DNA from: Flavobacterium difficile
Lineage (GTDB): Bacteria; Bacteroidota; Bacteroidia; Flavobacteriales; Flavobacteriaceae
Direction: 5' to 3'
DNA: 64,000 nt
NCBI RefSeq assembly: GCF_011392115.1
Contig: NZ_JAAJBT010000006.1
Span: 179,638 to 243,637, forward strand
In this document: piece after piece, positions 48,201 to 57,116 of the stretch
Layout of the letters: each line of letters begins with the position of its first letter
Position numbering within the stretch: position 1 is the stretch's first letter
Program-made: the position numbers and the translations under genes
Notes under the pieces: generated by a model
Seen by the model: the letters and a program-made list of their open reading frames with translations, nothing else
Databases searched by the model: none
What the model was told of the DNA's origin: nothing

Positions 48201-49241
48201 ACTTCTGGCACTTATTATTTTGCATTTAGAGTTAATCAGCCAAGTATTACTCCTTGGTATGTAGCGTTTGATGATGTAGAAGTAAAATTATCTCCTGCTT
48301 GTCCAACTCCTAGTGCTTCTGTATCTGGTATAACTGATGTTGCTGCTAACTTAACTTGGTCTGCTGTTCCTAGTGCAACTTTAGGTTATGAGTATGTATT
48401 AGATAACGTTGCTACAGATCCTACGGGAGCTGGAACTTCTACAACTGCAACTACATTTCCAGCTAGTGGATTAACACCTTTAACCACATATTATTTCCAT
48501 ATTCGTTCAGTTTGTGCTGCAGGTACATTCAGTACATGGTCTACAGTAAGTTTTACTACTTTAGCTACACCTCCAGCGAATGATAATTGTGCTACTGCTA
48601 GTGTATTAGTACCTGGTGGAGTATTTGCTACGAATTTTCAAGTTGCTTCTAATGTAGGTGCAACTGGTTCTACGGCTCCAGCACCTGGTTGTGCATCTTA
48701 TTTAGGTGGTGATGTTTGGTATTCAATTACAATTCCTGCTTCAGGAAACTTAACTATCGAAACTAGACCAAATGCAACTTCACCAATTACTGATACTGGT
48801 ATTGCAGTATACTCTGGTTCATGTGGAGCTTTAGTTTTAGTAGAATGTGATGACGATGATAGTGCAAGCGGTAATTTCTCATTAATTTCATTAACAGGAA
48901 GAACTGCAGGTGAAGTATTATATGTGAGAGCATGGGAATTTGGTAATGATACTTTCAATACTTTCCAAATTTCTGCTTATGATGCGTCATTAAGTTCAGA
49001 TTCATTTGATTCTAAGTCTTTTGTGGCCTATCCAAACCCAGTAAAAGATATCTTAAACTTATCTTACAAAACAACTATCAGCAATGTAAGAGTTGTTAAC
49101 TTGTTAGGTCAGGAAGTGTTAAATACAAATGTAAATGCTACTGATGTACAAGTAAATATGGTTTCATTAACAGCAGGTACTTATATAGTAAACGTTACAG
49201 TTGATGATACTATTCACACATTAAAAGTTGTAAAACAATAA
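45261..49241 (+). CDS. Large T9SS-secreted multidomain protein, paralogue of the previous gene
   Basis: A 1,326-residue secreted protein with the signal peptide KKITFFLFFVLYGISTLGQ. Rough modules: a unique beta domain 20-216 (TPADLSAVGITAGSTITKIAY); an Ig-like domain 219-290 with TYQWYMNTVAISGATNPNY; two MAM-like repeats (290-484, 576-756), each followed by FN3 (485-575, 757-846); a third MAM-like domain 847-1012 with FN3 at 1014-1100; a PPC-like domain 1102-1245 with an acidic VECDDDDSASG loop; and the T9SS type A sorting domain from about 1254. The N-terminal head differs from that of the neighbour while the rest is shared, so binding specificity probably differs. It has its own terminator on each side. 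Confidence 0.88.
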   Translation: MKKITFFLFFVLYGISTLGQTTVTIGTGVLSATSANGSPVYRSSATSTFNFSQSVELLTPADLSAVGITAGSTITKIAYKKLNASTLSPGRTATMRIFMKNTATTALGTTTNFATYTTGSTLCYDNAVYSNTDLPAVAGWVEFNFSTPFNYTGGSIEVGIDWAINAGTGNPTDGAFAWEYTTVSANQAAGTSAGAAITGNLATANTRIYNTQLTFTNNPCSGVPAPGNTVVSTSGCFGSSATLSLQNPTIGSGVTYQWYMNTVAISGATNPNYVIPSLTTSDTYFCEVTCAGNTSASSSLLVGPSILTTPVLEPFAVFLPTCWMNMFGGDLTTGPTASTGSGWVADGFANSGTTGAIRNEIWTVGANDWVISPVVNIPAVGYELKFDAAATQFASVNSPTTPWEADDFIEVLIATGGSTTNWIVLNTFNDTNVPSNIGSSYIYDLSAYAGQNVRIAFRAVEGTANGLADIDFSIDNFQIRQTPACSEPTGITIGNITSSSVEFSWTEPTVAPSVGYEYIVSTSNTIPTTAGTPTTNTFGIPTGLLSNTTYYVFVRSDCGASGFSTWVGPVSFTTLCAPVTAPVSENFTTFLPSVCWFNRTGGDLTTGPTSLTGSGWVADGFANAGTTGAIKNEIWTTGANDWFISPEITIPSTGYELKFDAAATQFATTNLPTTPWESDDFIEVLVSTTGLTNWTPIFTYNDSNQPSNTATPNVLDLDAYAGQNIRIAFRAVEGATNGSADIDFSIDNFQVRLTPTCIEPSNLVFSSVTATTANISWEGTTPVPTIGYEYFVSTTNAVPVTAGTATTNTFAALSTLLPQTTYYIFVRSDCGGGDFSPWIGPISFTTACSPVATLPWIQNFDSVTVPAIPTCWSEENGDYVTAIAGTYNTPRSGANYLRDSWSASNEYMWTPGFDLIAGTSYDFSSWIQGDGGTGWTVDYFVNSSQNSTGATQLGGQYAVPGTGTIAIQTYAQVTRSFVPSTSGTYYFAFRVNQPSITPWYVAFDDVEVKLSPACPTPSASVSGITDVAANLTWSAVPSATLGYEYVLDNVATDPTGAGTSTTATTFPASGLTPLTTYYFHIRSVCAAGTFSTWSTVSFTTLATPPANDNCATASVLVPGGVFATNFQVASNVGATGSTAPAPGCASYLGGDVWYSITIPASGNLTIETRPNATSPITDTGIAVYSGSCGALVLVECDDDDSASGNFSLISLTGRTAGEVLYVRAWEFGNDTFNTFQISAYDASLSSDSFDSKSFVAYPNPVKDILNLSYKTTISNVRVVNLLGQEVLNTNVNATDVQVNMVSLTAGTYIVNVTVDDTIHTLKVVKQ

Positions 49242-49260
49242 GTTATTTAATTTTTTATTT

Positions 49261-49286
49261 AAAAGTCCCGAGAAATCGGGACTTTT
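49261..49286 (+). terminator. Terminator of the second T9SS cargo gene
   Basis: AAAAGTCCCGA and TCGGGACTTTT are perfect 11-base arms with a GAAA loop, followed by T's. Confidence 0.92.
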
Positions 49287-49325
49287 TTGTTTTTATATTT
49301 ATCTTTGTTTTTATAAAATTATATC

Positions 49326-50321
49326 ATGTATTTTTCTTTAATTATACCGATTTTTAATCGTCCGGATGAAATTGATGAACTTCTACAAAGTTTAACCAAG
49401 CAAACTTATACTGCTAAATACGAAATTGTAATTATTGAAGATGGTTCTTCAATTCCTTGTAAATTTATTATTGAAAAATATAGTTCATTAAATATAAGTT
49501 ATTATTTTAAATCAAATTCTGGTCCTGGAGATTCTAGAAATTATGGAATGAAAATGGCGAAAGGCGATTATTTTATAATTTTAGATTCGGATTGTATAAT
49601 TCCTGCTACTTATTTGCAAACTATTGAAGAAGAGTTAACGGTAAATTATGTAGATTGTTTTGGTGGTCCTGATGCTGCTTTAGATTCTTTTTCTAACGTA
49701 CAAAAGGCAATTAATTTTACAATGACCTCTTTTTTAACTACAGGTGGAATTAGAGGTGGAAGTGAAAAACTAGATAAATTTCAACCCAGAAGTTTTAATA
49801 TGGGATTGTCTAAAAAAGCTTTTGAGGCTTCAAACGGTTTCGGAAATATTCACCCTGGTGAAGATCCAGATTTATCAATACGATTATGGAAAATGGATTT
49901 TAAAACCAAGTTAATTTCTAATGCTTTCGTATACCATAAACGTAGAATCGATTGGAACAAGTTTTACATCCAAGTTAATAAATTTGGTTTAGCTAGACCT
50001 ATTTTAAATTCGTGGTATCCGGAATATGCTAAAATTACTTTTTGGTTTCCAACATTGTTTTTGTTAGGTTTTTTACTTTCAATTTTCTGTTTGTTATTTA
50101 ATTTTCCTTACTTTCTTTACTGCTATATTTTCTATTTTTTTATGTTGTTTACAGCTTCTTTGTTACAAAACAATTCTCTTACAATTGCTTCATATAGTGT
50201 AATCGCTGCTGTAATTCAGTTTTATGGTTATGGAAAAGGTTTTTTACAATCTTATTTTAAAGTTCATATTTTAAAACAACAACCTGAAATTGCATTTCCA
50301 AAACTATTTTTTAAACGATAA
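49326..50321 (+). CDS. Family 2 glycosyltransferase, membrane-anchored
   Basis: A 331-residue GT-A enzyme. YFSLIIPIFNRPDEIDELLQSL opens the nucleotide-sugar domain. SGPGDSRNYGMKMAKGDYFIILDSDCIIP holds the DSD metal-binding motif, and HPGEDPDLSIRLWKM holds the ED catalytic-base region. Two hydrophobic helices near residues 240-280 anchor it to the membrane. The donor and acceptor sugars are unknown; surface polysaccharide or lipid glycosylation is likely. It abuts coaE with no gap, so the two are co-transcribed. Confidence 0.88.
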   Translation: MYFSLIIPIFNRPDEIDELLQSLTKQTYTAKYEIVIIEDGSSIPCKFIIEKYSSLNISYYFKSNSGPGDSRNYGMKMAKGDYFIILDSDCIIPATYLQTIEEELTVNYVDCFGGPDAALDSFSNVQKAINFTMTSFLTTGGIRGGSEKLDKFQPRSFNMGLSKKAFEASNGFGNIHPGEDPDLSIRLWKMDFKTKLISNAFVYHKRRIDWNKFYIQVNKFGLARPILNSWYPEYAKITFWFPTLFLLGFLLSIFCLLFNFPYFLYCYIFYFFMLFTASLLQNNSLTIASYSVIAAVIQFYGYGKGFLQSYFKVHILKQQPEIAFPKLFFKR

Positions 50322-50912
50322 ATGACTAAAATTATTGGACTTACAGGCGGAATTGGTAGTGGAAAAACAACGGTAGCCAATTATTTTGCTTCAAAAGGTA
50401 TTCCTGTATATATTGCAGATGAAGCCGCTAAAGCGATTATGAATGATAAAATCGTAATTGAGGAAGTAAAAGCAATTTTTCCGGATGAAAATGTAGTTCA
50501 AAATAACGGGTTTTTAAATAGAAAATTAATCAGAGAATTAGTTTTTAACAATAAAAGCAAATTAAATCTGCTTAATAGGATTATTCATCCGAGAGTAAAA
50601 TCAGATTTTGAAAATTGGTTAAATAAAAATAAAAAATCTAAATTTATCATTAAAGAAGTTGCTATTTTATTTGAAACAAATGGGCAACAATATTGTGATG
50701 CTACTATATTAGTAACTGCTCCTATAGAAACAAGAATTAAACGAGTCCTAGAAAGAGACAAAACTTCTAGAGAAAATATTCTTCAAATCATTAATAATCA
50801 ACTTCCTGAAGAAGAAAAAATCAAATTAGCAACTTATGTTATAACAAATGAAAATTTAAATATAACGTATAAAACAGTCGATAATTTGATTGAAATTTTA
50901 AAGAAAATTTAA
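50322..50912 (+). CDS. coaE: Dephospho-CoA kinase
   Basis: Final step of coenzyme A synthesis. The 196-residue kinase has the P-loop GGIGSGKT at residues 9-16, PVYIADEAAKAIM, NRIIHPRVKSDFENWL and VTAPIETRIKRVLERD, all standard for CoaE. The ATG follows the glycosyltransferase stop directly. Length is normal. Confidence 0.96.
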   Translation: MTKIIGLTGGIGSGKTTVANYFASKGIPVYIADEAAKAIMNDKIVIEEVKAIFPDENVVQNNGFLNRKLIRELVFNNKSKLNLLNRIIHPRVKSDFENWLNKNKKSKFIIKEVAILFETNGQQYCDATILVTAPIETRIKRVLERDKTSRENILQIINNQLPEEEKIKLATYVITNENLNITYKTVDNLIEILKKI

Positions 50913-50969
50913 ATTTTAACATATTTGTTAAATATTGGTTAATTGTTTTAACAGTAGCTATTTACATCT

Positions 50970-50977
50970 TAACTTTG
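50970..50977 (+). promoter_or_regulatory. -7 promoter element for the histidine kinase gene
   Basis: TAACTTTG matches TAnnTTTG and lies 5 bases before the chosen ATG at 50983, so the transcript would be almost leaderless. It also shows that a start at 50935 is not used from this promoter. Confidence 0.5.
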
Positions 50978-50982
50978 CTATA

Positions 50983-52566
50983 ATGAATAAAACAAGGTTT
51001 AGAATATTAGTTTTTTTGATGAGTATTTCCTTAATTGGAATTATTTTAGTTCAATTGTATTGGATTAACAGTTCTTTTCAAAAAAATGATGAACAGTTCA
51101 GACATCATGCACTTGTAGTTCTTGAAAATGTATCTGAAAAATTAGATGATAAGGAAATTTCTGATTTTATTGCATCCGTAAAAAAGTTTAAAGATAGTAC
51201 AGGAAAAGAACCAAAAAAAGAGCAATTAATAAAGCTTTTTTATTACGAAAAAGATTCTAATTCTAAAGAAGTTTTAATTTATACCAACACAATTATCCCT
51301 GAAGATTTCGGTGTTAATGGTTCGATCTTTGATAAAAATTCAAATTCATTAGGAATTAAAGATTATACAGCTAAAAGAAAATCTCAAATATATAAAGACA
51401 ATTCTCTTGATGGTTCTGGAATGGCTTTTGGTTCGAAACCAAATGTAAATATAGAAAAGACTACACGACTTGATATTTTAGATAGAGTTCAGTTTGAATT
51501 GCTTTTTAGAGATATAGTTTCACAACGACAAATTCAAAAGAGAATTTCGTCAAAGTTAGTGAACGATGTATTAAATTTTGAGTTATATAAATCGGAATTA
51601 AATACACCTTATGAATTTGCCGTATATAAAAATGGCTTGGCAACTAAAGTGAAGTCGGAAGAATTTAGATATGATAAATGCACAACTTACAGCATCCCAA
51701 TATTGTTAGATGCAGATGGTAAAACGGATTATAAATTATTATTAAGGTTTCCTAATAAAACGAATTTTGTATTTTATTCTTTGTTGCCAATGACAATTTT
51801 AACACTATTATTTGTGGTAATTATTTTGGTAACCTATACAAGTGCCTTAAAACAATTGATCATGCAAAAACAGATTTCTGAAATAAAAACAGATTTCATC
51901 AATAACATGACTCACGAATTTAAAACACCTATTGCGACTATTAACCTAGCTTTAGATGCTATAAAGAATCCAAAAATCATTGATGATAAAGACAAGGTTC
52001 AAAAATATCTTCAAATGATAAAAGATGAAAACAAAAGAATGCATGCTCAAGTTGAAAATGTTCTTAGGATTTCGAAATTAGAAAGAAATGAATTAAACAT
52101 AGATAAAGAGCCACAAGAATTAACCGAGTTTATTGAAGATGCTATTGATCATATCAGTTTAATTTTAGAAGATAAGGAAGGTGAAGTTCATACACATTTT
52201 AATGCCACAAGAACCACTGTACTTTTAAATGATGTGCATTTTACTAATGTTTTGGTTAACATTTTAGATAACGCAATGAAGTATTCATCCGATAGGCCGA
52301 TAATTAACGTATATACAGAAAATATAAAAGATTATGTTCTTATAAAAATTGAAGATAATGGAATTGGAATGTCAAAAGCAGTACAAAAGAAGGTTTTTGA
52401 AAAATTCTTTAGAGAACATACAGGTGACTTACACAATGTTAAAGGTCACGGATTAGGATTAGCATATGTAAAACAAATAATCGACGACCATAATGGCGAG
52501 GTTTTTGTGGAAAGTGAAAAAGGAAAAGGGAGCACATTTATAATTAAATTGCCATTAATAAATTAA
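50983..52566 (+). CDS. Membrane sensor histidine kinase
   Basis: About 527 residues from the ATG at 50983; an upstream in-frame ATG at 50935 precedes the promoter element and adds 16 residues before the first helix. Helix 1 is at about 8-30 and helix 2 at about 265-288, with a periplasmic sensor of some 230 residues between. The phospho-acceptor His311 is in NNMTHEFKTPIATI. ATP-binding boxes follow: NILDNAMKYSS, IEDNGIGMS and GHGLGLAYVKQI. It forms a two-gene operon with the OmpR-type regulator 3 bases downstream. The pair is like RprX/RprY of Bacteroides, by recall only. Confidence 0.9.
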   Translation: MNKTRFRILVFLMSISLIGIILVQLYWINSSFQKNDEQFRHHALVVLENVSEKLDDKEISDFIASVKKFKDSTGKEPKKEQLIKLFYYEKDSNSKEVLIYTNTIIPEDFGVNGSIFDKNSNSLGIKDYTAKRKSQIYKDNSLDGSGMAFGSKPNVNIEKTTRLDILDRVQFELLFRDIVSQRQIQKRISSKLVNDVLNFELYKSELNTPYEFAVYKNGLATKVKSEEFRYDKCTTYSIPILLDADGKTDYKLLLRFPNKTNFVFYSLLPMTILTLLFVVIILVTYTSALKQLIMQKQISEIKTDFINNMTHEFKTPIATINLALDAIKNPKIIDDKDKVQKYLQMIKDENKRMHAQVENVLRISKLERNELNIDKEPQELTEFIEDAIDHISLILEDKEGEVHTHFNATRTTVLLNDVHFTNVLVNILDNAMKYSSDRPIINVYTENIKDYVLIKIEDNGIGMSKAVQKKVFEKFFREHTGDLHNVKGHGLGLAYVKQIIDDHNGEVFVESEKGKGSTFIIKLPLIN

Positions 52567-52569
52567 GAT

Positions 52570-53268
52570 ATGGAAACAAAAAAAATATTATTAGTAGAAG
52601 ATGATCCAAATTTCGGATCTGTTTTAAGAGATTATTTATCATTAAATGATTTTGAAGTAACATTAGCTAAAAACGGAATGGAAGGTTTTGAAAAATTCAA
52701 AAAAGATACTTACGATTTATGTATTTTGGATGTCATGATGCCTTATAAAGATGGTTATACTTTAGCTAGAGAAATCAGAGAAAAAAATGCAGAAGTGCCA
52801 ATCATTTTCTTAACTGCAAAGACATTAAAAGAAGATGTTTTGAAAGGTTATAAAGTAGGAGCAGACGATTATTTAAACAAACCTTTCGATTCGGAAGTGC
52901 TATTAATGAAAATTAAAGCAATTATTCAAAGAAAAGCAACCGAAACTAAGCCTGATTCAACTGTTTTTGAATTTACAATTGGTAAATTTCATCTGAATTC
53001 CAAATTGAGATTCTTAACTTTTGGTAATGAAGAACCGATTAAATTATCACCGAAAGAATCAGAATTATTAAAAATGTTAGCGTTACACGAAAATGATTTG
53101 ATGCCGCGTGAACTGGCTTTAACAAAAATTTGGAGAGACGATAATTACTTTACTTCAAGAAGTATGGACGTATATATCGCTAAATTGAGAAAATATTTAA
53201 AACCAGATGAACGTGTAGAAATTTTAAACATTCACGGTGAAGGTTTCCGTTTGGTAATCAATTCATAA
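52570..53268 (+). CDS. OmpR/PhoB family response regulator
   Basis: A 232-residue regulator with a receiver (1-120; acidic E10-D11-D12 region, phospho-acceptor Asp54 in CILDVMMPYKDG, Lys in DYLNKPFDSE) and a C-terminal winged-helix domain (about 133-230; SPKESELLKMLALHENDLMPRE, then SRSMDVYIAKLRKYL). It is the partner of the histidine kinase directly upstream. By similarity of the first residues it resembles RprY, which in Bacteroidota is tied to oxidative and envelope stress; this is inference. Confidence 0.92.
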   Translation: METKKILLVEDDPNFGSVLRDYLSLNDFEVTLAKNGMEGFEKFKKDTYDLCILDVMMPYKDGYTLAREIREKNAEVPIIFLTAKTLKEDVLKGYKVGADDYLNKPFDSEVLLMKIKAIIQRKATETKPDSTVFEFTIGKFHLNSKLRFLTFGNEEPIKLSPKESELLKMLALHENDLMPRELALTKIWRDDNYFTSRSMDVYIAKLRKYLKPDERVEILNIHGEGFRLVINS

Positions 53269-53273
53269 TATAT

Positions 53274-53299
53274 AAAGGCTGCAAGAAATTGTAGCCTTT
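53274..53299 (+). terminator. Terminator of the two-component operon
   Basis: AAAGGCTGCAA and TTGTAGCCTTT, 11-base arms with one G-U pair and a four-base loop, followed by T's. Confidence 0.88.
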
Positions 53300-53305
53300 T
53301 TTATT

Positions 53306-53313
53306 TATATTTG
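53306..53313 (+). promoter_or_regulatory. -7 promoter element for glsA
   Basis: TATATTTG matches TAnnTTTG, 18 bases before the glsA ATG. Confidence 0.5.
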
Positions 53314-53330
53314 CTCTTAAAGTAAGCCCA

Positions 53331-54242
53331 ATGAACTACCAGCACATACTAGATGATATCTATAAAGCTTCCATTTTACAACCTAAAATTGGTAAAGTTG
53401 CTTCTTATATTCCTGAATTATCAGAGATTAATCCAAATAAATTGGGAATAAGTTTAACCACAATTAATGGAGAAAATTTTAGTATTGGCGATTCGGAGGA
53501 ACGTTTTTCCATTCAATCGATTTCCAAAGTTCTATCATTAACTTTAGCCATCTCGCTTTTGGGTGAAAAAATTTGGGAAAGAGTTGGCGTGGAACCTTCG
53601 GGTACAGCTTTTAATTCTTTAGTGCAATTAGAATACGAAAAAGGAATTCCTCGAAATCCATTCATAAACGCTGGTGCGATCGTAATTGCAGATATTTTAG
53701 TATCACATTTGAAAAATCCAAAAGAAGATTTCTTAAGTTTTATTAGAGTATCTTCTGGAATACGAACCATTAATTTTGATGAAAGTGTGGCAATTTCTGA
53801 AAAAAATTCAGGTTTTAGAAACGCAGCTTTGGCTAATTTTTTAAAATCTTTTGGTAATTTACAAAATGATGTAGATGAAGTTTTGGATTTTTATTTCCAT
53901 CAATGTGCTATATCGATGTCTTGTAGAGAATTAACTCAAGCATTTTATTTTTTTGCAAATGAAGGTATTTCACAATCCGGTAAACAGATTATAAATAAAA
54001 GTCAAGTTAAAAGAATGAATGCTTTAATGCAAACATGTGGATTTTATGATGAATCAGGAGAATTTACTTTTCGTGTTGGTTTACCTGGAAAAAGTGGAGT
54101 AGGTGGTGGTATCGTTGCTTTATTACCTAAGCAGTTTATTGTTTCTACTTGGAGTCCACGTTTAAATTCGAACGGGAATTCCGAATTAGGTATGTATGTT
54201 TTAGAGGAACTTACAACAAAAACAGGCATGTCAATTTTCTAG
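53331..54242 (+). CDS. glsA: Glutaminase
   Basis: Hydrolyses glutamine to glutamate and ammonia. The 303-residue serine-dependent enzyme has the S-x-x-K active site Ser63-I-S-Lys66 (FSIQSISKVLSL), EPSGTAFNSLVQLE, the NPFINAGAI segment and the late SGVGGGIVALLP motif, all typical of the glutaminase family. Length is normal. It converges on cyanophycin synthetase, so nitrogen metabolism genes are gathered here, although glsA has its own promoter. Confidence 0.95.
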   Translation: MNYQHILDDIYKASILQPKIGKVASYIPELSEINPNKLGISLTTINGENFSIGDSEERFSIQSISKVLSLTLAISLLGEKIWERVGVEPSGTAFNSLVQLEYEKGIPRNPFINAGAIVIADILVSHLKNPKEDFLSFIRVSSGIRTINFDESVAISEKNSGFRNAALANFLKSFGNLQNDVDEVLDFYFHQCAISMSCRELTQAFYFFANEGISQSGKQIINKSQVKRMNALMQTCGFYDESGEFTFRVGLPGKSGVGGGIVALLPKQFIVSTWSPRLNSNGNSELGMYVLEELTTKTGMSIF

Positions 54243-54259
54243 TATGCACAATAAAGAAA

Positions 54260-54288
54260 ACCTGACAGGTTTAAAAAACCTATCAGGT
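54260..54288. terminator. Hairpin between convergent glsA and cphA
   Basis: ACCTGACAGGTT and AACCTATCAGGT pair over 12 bases with one G-U. The left arm is itself palindromic. It lacks a long T run but sits where a bidirectional terminator is expected. Confidence 0.6.
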
Positions 54289-54296
54289 CTAATAAT

Positions 54297-56921
54297 CTAT
54301 ACTTTACTTTCTTCGTTTTCTTTATCTAAATATTCTTGAACAGTTTCAATAGCATTTGTAATAACATCACTCAATGCTGTGATGAAGCTTCCATCTTCTG
54401 CGTTTTCCATGGCATGTTTTAAGGCTTCTACTTCCATTGTAATAATTTCAGTAGTTACATTTCTTCCACTTTCTGCAATTCCAGCTAAAATTAAACTGTT
54501 AATTTCTTTTTCCGTTCTACCTCTTAAATGTTTCTCTTGACGAATGATAATATGATCGAACATTCTTCCTGCAATTTTAGCGCATTCTTTTATGTCTTCA
54601 TCGCGTCTGTCGCCCACACCAGCAATAATTCCGATTTTTTTGGTTGCTGCTACACTTTCTAAATATTCTTCAATTCCTCGATATCCAGCTGGATTGTGAG
54701 CAAAATCAATTAAAACTTTGAATTTTTTAAAATCGAAAATATTCATTCTACCTGGAGTTTGTGCAGCACTTGGTACAAATGTTTGTAAGGATAAGCTAAT
54801 GTCTTCCGTTTTAAAGCCTTGTAAATAAGCAGCTAATGTTGCTGCAAGTACATTGGCAATCATAAATTTCGCTTTTCCACCTAAAGTTAAAGGAACATGT
54901 GTGGCTTTTTCTACACGAATTTTCCATTCTCCTTTTTTAATGGTGATGAAACCGTTTTCATAAACGGCTACAATTTTGCCTTCTTTAGCTAATTTTAATG
55001 CAGTTGGATTATTTTCGTCTAAACTGAAATAAGCAATATTGCAACTTAAGTCTTTAGCGATTTTTAAACAGTATTCGTCTTCGGCATTTAAAATCGCCCA
55101 ACCGTCTTTTTTAATACTTCTAACAACAGTAGCTTTTACACGGGCTAAATCATCTAAAGTATGAATATCGGCTAAACCTAAATGATCTTCTTGAATATTT
55201 GTTATAATTCCAATATCGCATCTAGAAAATCCTAAACCAGCTCTCAAAATTCCACCACGTGCGGTTTCTAGAACTGCAAATTCAACGGTTGGATCTTTTA
55301 AAATATATTCTGCAGAAATAGGTCCAGTCGTATCACCTTTTTCCATCAAATGATTTTGAACATAAATTCCATCCGAAGTTGTAAATCCAACTCGATAGCC
55401 ATTATTTTTAACAATATGAGCTATTAATCGGGTAGTAGTAGTTTTTCCATTTGTACCTGTAACAGCAATAATTGGAATTCTACTCGGTTTTCCTTGCGGA
55501 TACAACATGTCAATTACAGGAGCCGCAACGTTTCTAGGTAAGCCCTCTGAAGGCGCTAAGTGCATACGGAAACCAGGTGCGGCATTCACTTCTAAAATAC
55601 AACCACCATTTTCTTTTAGCGGTTGTGTTAAATTTTCAGCCATAATATCTACACCACAAATATCTAATCCAATCACACGAGAAATTCGTTCACAAAGGAA
55701 AATATTTTCAGGATGCATCATGTCAGTTACATCCACAGAAGTTCCACCAGTACTTAAATTAGCAGTCGATTTTAAATACACAATTTCATCTTTTTTAGGA
55801 ACCGTTTCTAAAGTATATCCTAATTTTTCTAATAAATCTGTGGTATCTCTATCCACATCAATTTGAGTTAGTACATTTTCGTGTCCGTAACCTCTTCTTG
55901 GGTCTTTATTGGTTTCATCAATTAATTGCTGAATGTTGTCTTTTCCGTTTCCTTTTACGTGAGCAGGTTCGCGTTTTGCGGCTGCAACTAATTTATTATC
56001 GATAATTAAAACCCTAAAGTCAAAACCAGTAATAAATTTTTCTACAATTACTCTACGACTATAATTTTTGGCATGAGCTAAACCAGCAATAGCATCTTCT
56101 CTATTTTTTACGTTTATCGATGCGCCTTTTCCGTGATTTCCATCTAAGGGTTTGATAACGATAGGGAATCCGATTTTCTTAATTACAGCATCTAAATCTT
56201 CTTCATCTACACAAATTCCGCCACTTGCAACTGGAATTGAAGCATTGGCTAACATGCGTTTGGTTTCTTCTTTATTACAGGCAATGTCTACGGCAATATT
56301 ACTGGTTTTACAAGTAATTGTAGCTTGAAAACGCATTTGATTGACACCGTAACCTAATTGTACTAGTGAATTGGTTCCTAAACGAATCCATGGAATATCA
56401 CGTGCTACGGCTTCTTCTACGATACTTCCTGTTGAAGGTCCTAAACGAACACGTTCACGGATTTCACGCATTTTTTGAATATCCGCTTCTACATCATAAG
56501 GTGTTCCAGCAATTAAAGCTTCGGCGATGGCTACTGCACTTTCTGCTGCAAATAAACCTACATTTTCTTCAGTGTAACTAAACACTACATTATAGACACC
56601 AGGAGTTTTGGTTTCGCGAGTTCTTCCGAATCCGGTTTCCATTCCTGCAAGAGTTTGAATTTCTAGAGCAATATGTTCGATAACATGACCCATCCAAGTA
56701 CCACGATCTACTCGAGAGAAAAAGCCACCACGACAACCTTCCGAACAACGGTGTTCAATCATTGTTGGAAACATGGCTTCAATACGTTCGCGAAAACCTT
56801 CTATTTTATTGGTAGGAAATTGTTCCATTTCTTCCAAATCCAAGCGCATTTGGATTAATTTTTTGCGTTGTACACTCCAGATGTTTGGTCCACGTAGGGC
56901 TTGAATTTTGTCTATTTTCAT
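54297..56921 (-). CDS. cphA: Cyanophycin synthetase
   Basis: Makes cyanophycin, an aspartate backbone with arginine side chains, from Asp, Arg and ATP. The 874-residue length fits CphA1. An N-terminal domain (1-160) is followed by an ATP-grasp domain (about 215-470; KPLDGNHGKG at 257-266, EVNAAPGFRMH at 444-454) that adds the Asp backbone. A Mur-ligase-like domain (about 480-870; P-loop GTNGKTTT at 489-496) adds arginine. IDFAHNPAGYRGIEEYL lies near the C-terminus. All catalytic motifs are intact. It is divergent from cphB, which makes a synthesis and degradation pair. Confidence 0.95.
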   Translation of the reverse strand: MKIDKIQALRGPNIWSVQRKKLIQMRLDLEEMEQFPTNKIEGFRERIEAMFPTMIEHRCSEGCRGGFFSRVDRGTWMGHVIEHIALEIQTLAGMETGFGRTRETKTPGVYNVVFSYTEENVGLFAAESAVAIAEALIAGTPYDVEADIQKMREIRERVRLGPSTGSIVEEAVARDIPWIRLGTNSLVQLGYGVNQMRFQATITCKTSNIAVDIACNKEETKRMLANASIPVASGGICVDEEDLDAVIKKIGFPIVIKPLDGNHGKGASINVKNREDAIAGLAHAKNYSRRVIVEKFITGFDFRVLIIDNKLVAAAKREPAHVKGNGKDNIQQLIDETNKDPRRGYGHENVLTQIDVDRDTTDLLEKLGYTLETVPKKDEIVYLKSTANLSTGGTSVDVTDMMHPENIFLCERISRVIGLDICGVDIMAENLTQPLKENGGCILEVNAAPGFRMHLAPSEGLPRNVAAPVIDMLYPQGKPSRIPIIAVTGTNGKTTTTRLIAHIVKNNGYRVGFTTSDGIYVQNHLMEKGDTTGPISAEYILKDPTVEFAVLETARGGILRAGLGFSRCDIGIITNIQEDHLGLADIHTLDDLARVKATVVRSIKKDGWAILNAEDEYCLKIAKDLSCNIAYFSLDENNPTALKLAKEGKIVAVYENGFITIKKGEWKIRVEKATHVPLTLGGKAKFMIANVLAATLAAYLQGFKTEDISLSLQTFVPSAAQTPGRMNIFDFKKFKVLIDFAHNPAGYRGIEEYLESVAATKKIGIIAGVGDRRDEDIKECAKIAGRMFDHIIIRQEKHLRGRTEKEINSLILAGIAESGRNVTTEIITMEVEALKHAMENAEDGSFITALSDVITNAIETVQEYLDKENEESKV

Positions 56922-57046
56922 TTTGGTATGGTATTTTGTAATGAATTTTGTTAAAAATAGGAATTTTTTATTATTTCGAAATGTTTTTATTGAGATTATT
57001 TTATGGAAATGTCTTAAGAATTTGATTTTATGTATTTTAGCCCCGC

Positions 57047-57116
57047 TCTCGTTTTATTAACGAGACAAGTTTCACGTTATCCTCTAATTTTTCATTGGAG
57101 ATATAGTGGATAGCGG
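57047..57116 (+). promoter_or_regulatory. Candidate structured leader upstream of cphB
   Basis: Hairpin 1 is TCTCGTT/AACGAGA (57047-57065). Hairpin 2 is CGTTATC/GATAGCG (57075-57081 with 57109-57115) enclosing CTCTAAT/ATTGGAG (57082-57088 with 57094-57100). CCGCT at 57043-57047 could alternatively pair with AGCGG at 57112-57116, which would break hairpin 2. A near-consensus -7 box (TATTTTAG, 57033-57040) lies just upstream, so the transcript would start close to hairpin 1 with a leader of about 160 bases. Confidence 0.45.

Noticed and set aside
54260..54288. Attachment site or mobile element end
   Set aside because: There is no integrase or transposase nearby and no target duplication; it is a simple hairpin between convergent genes.
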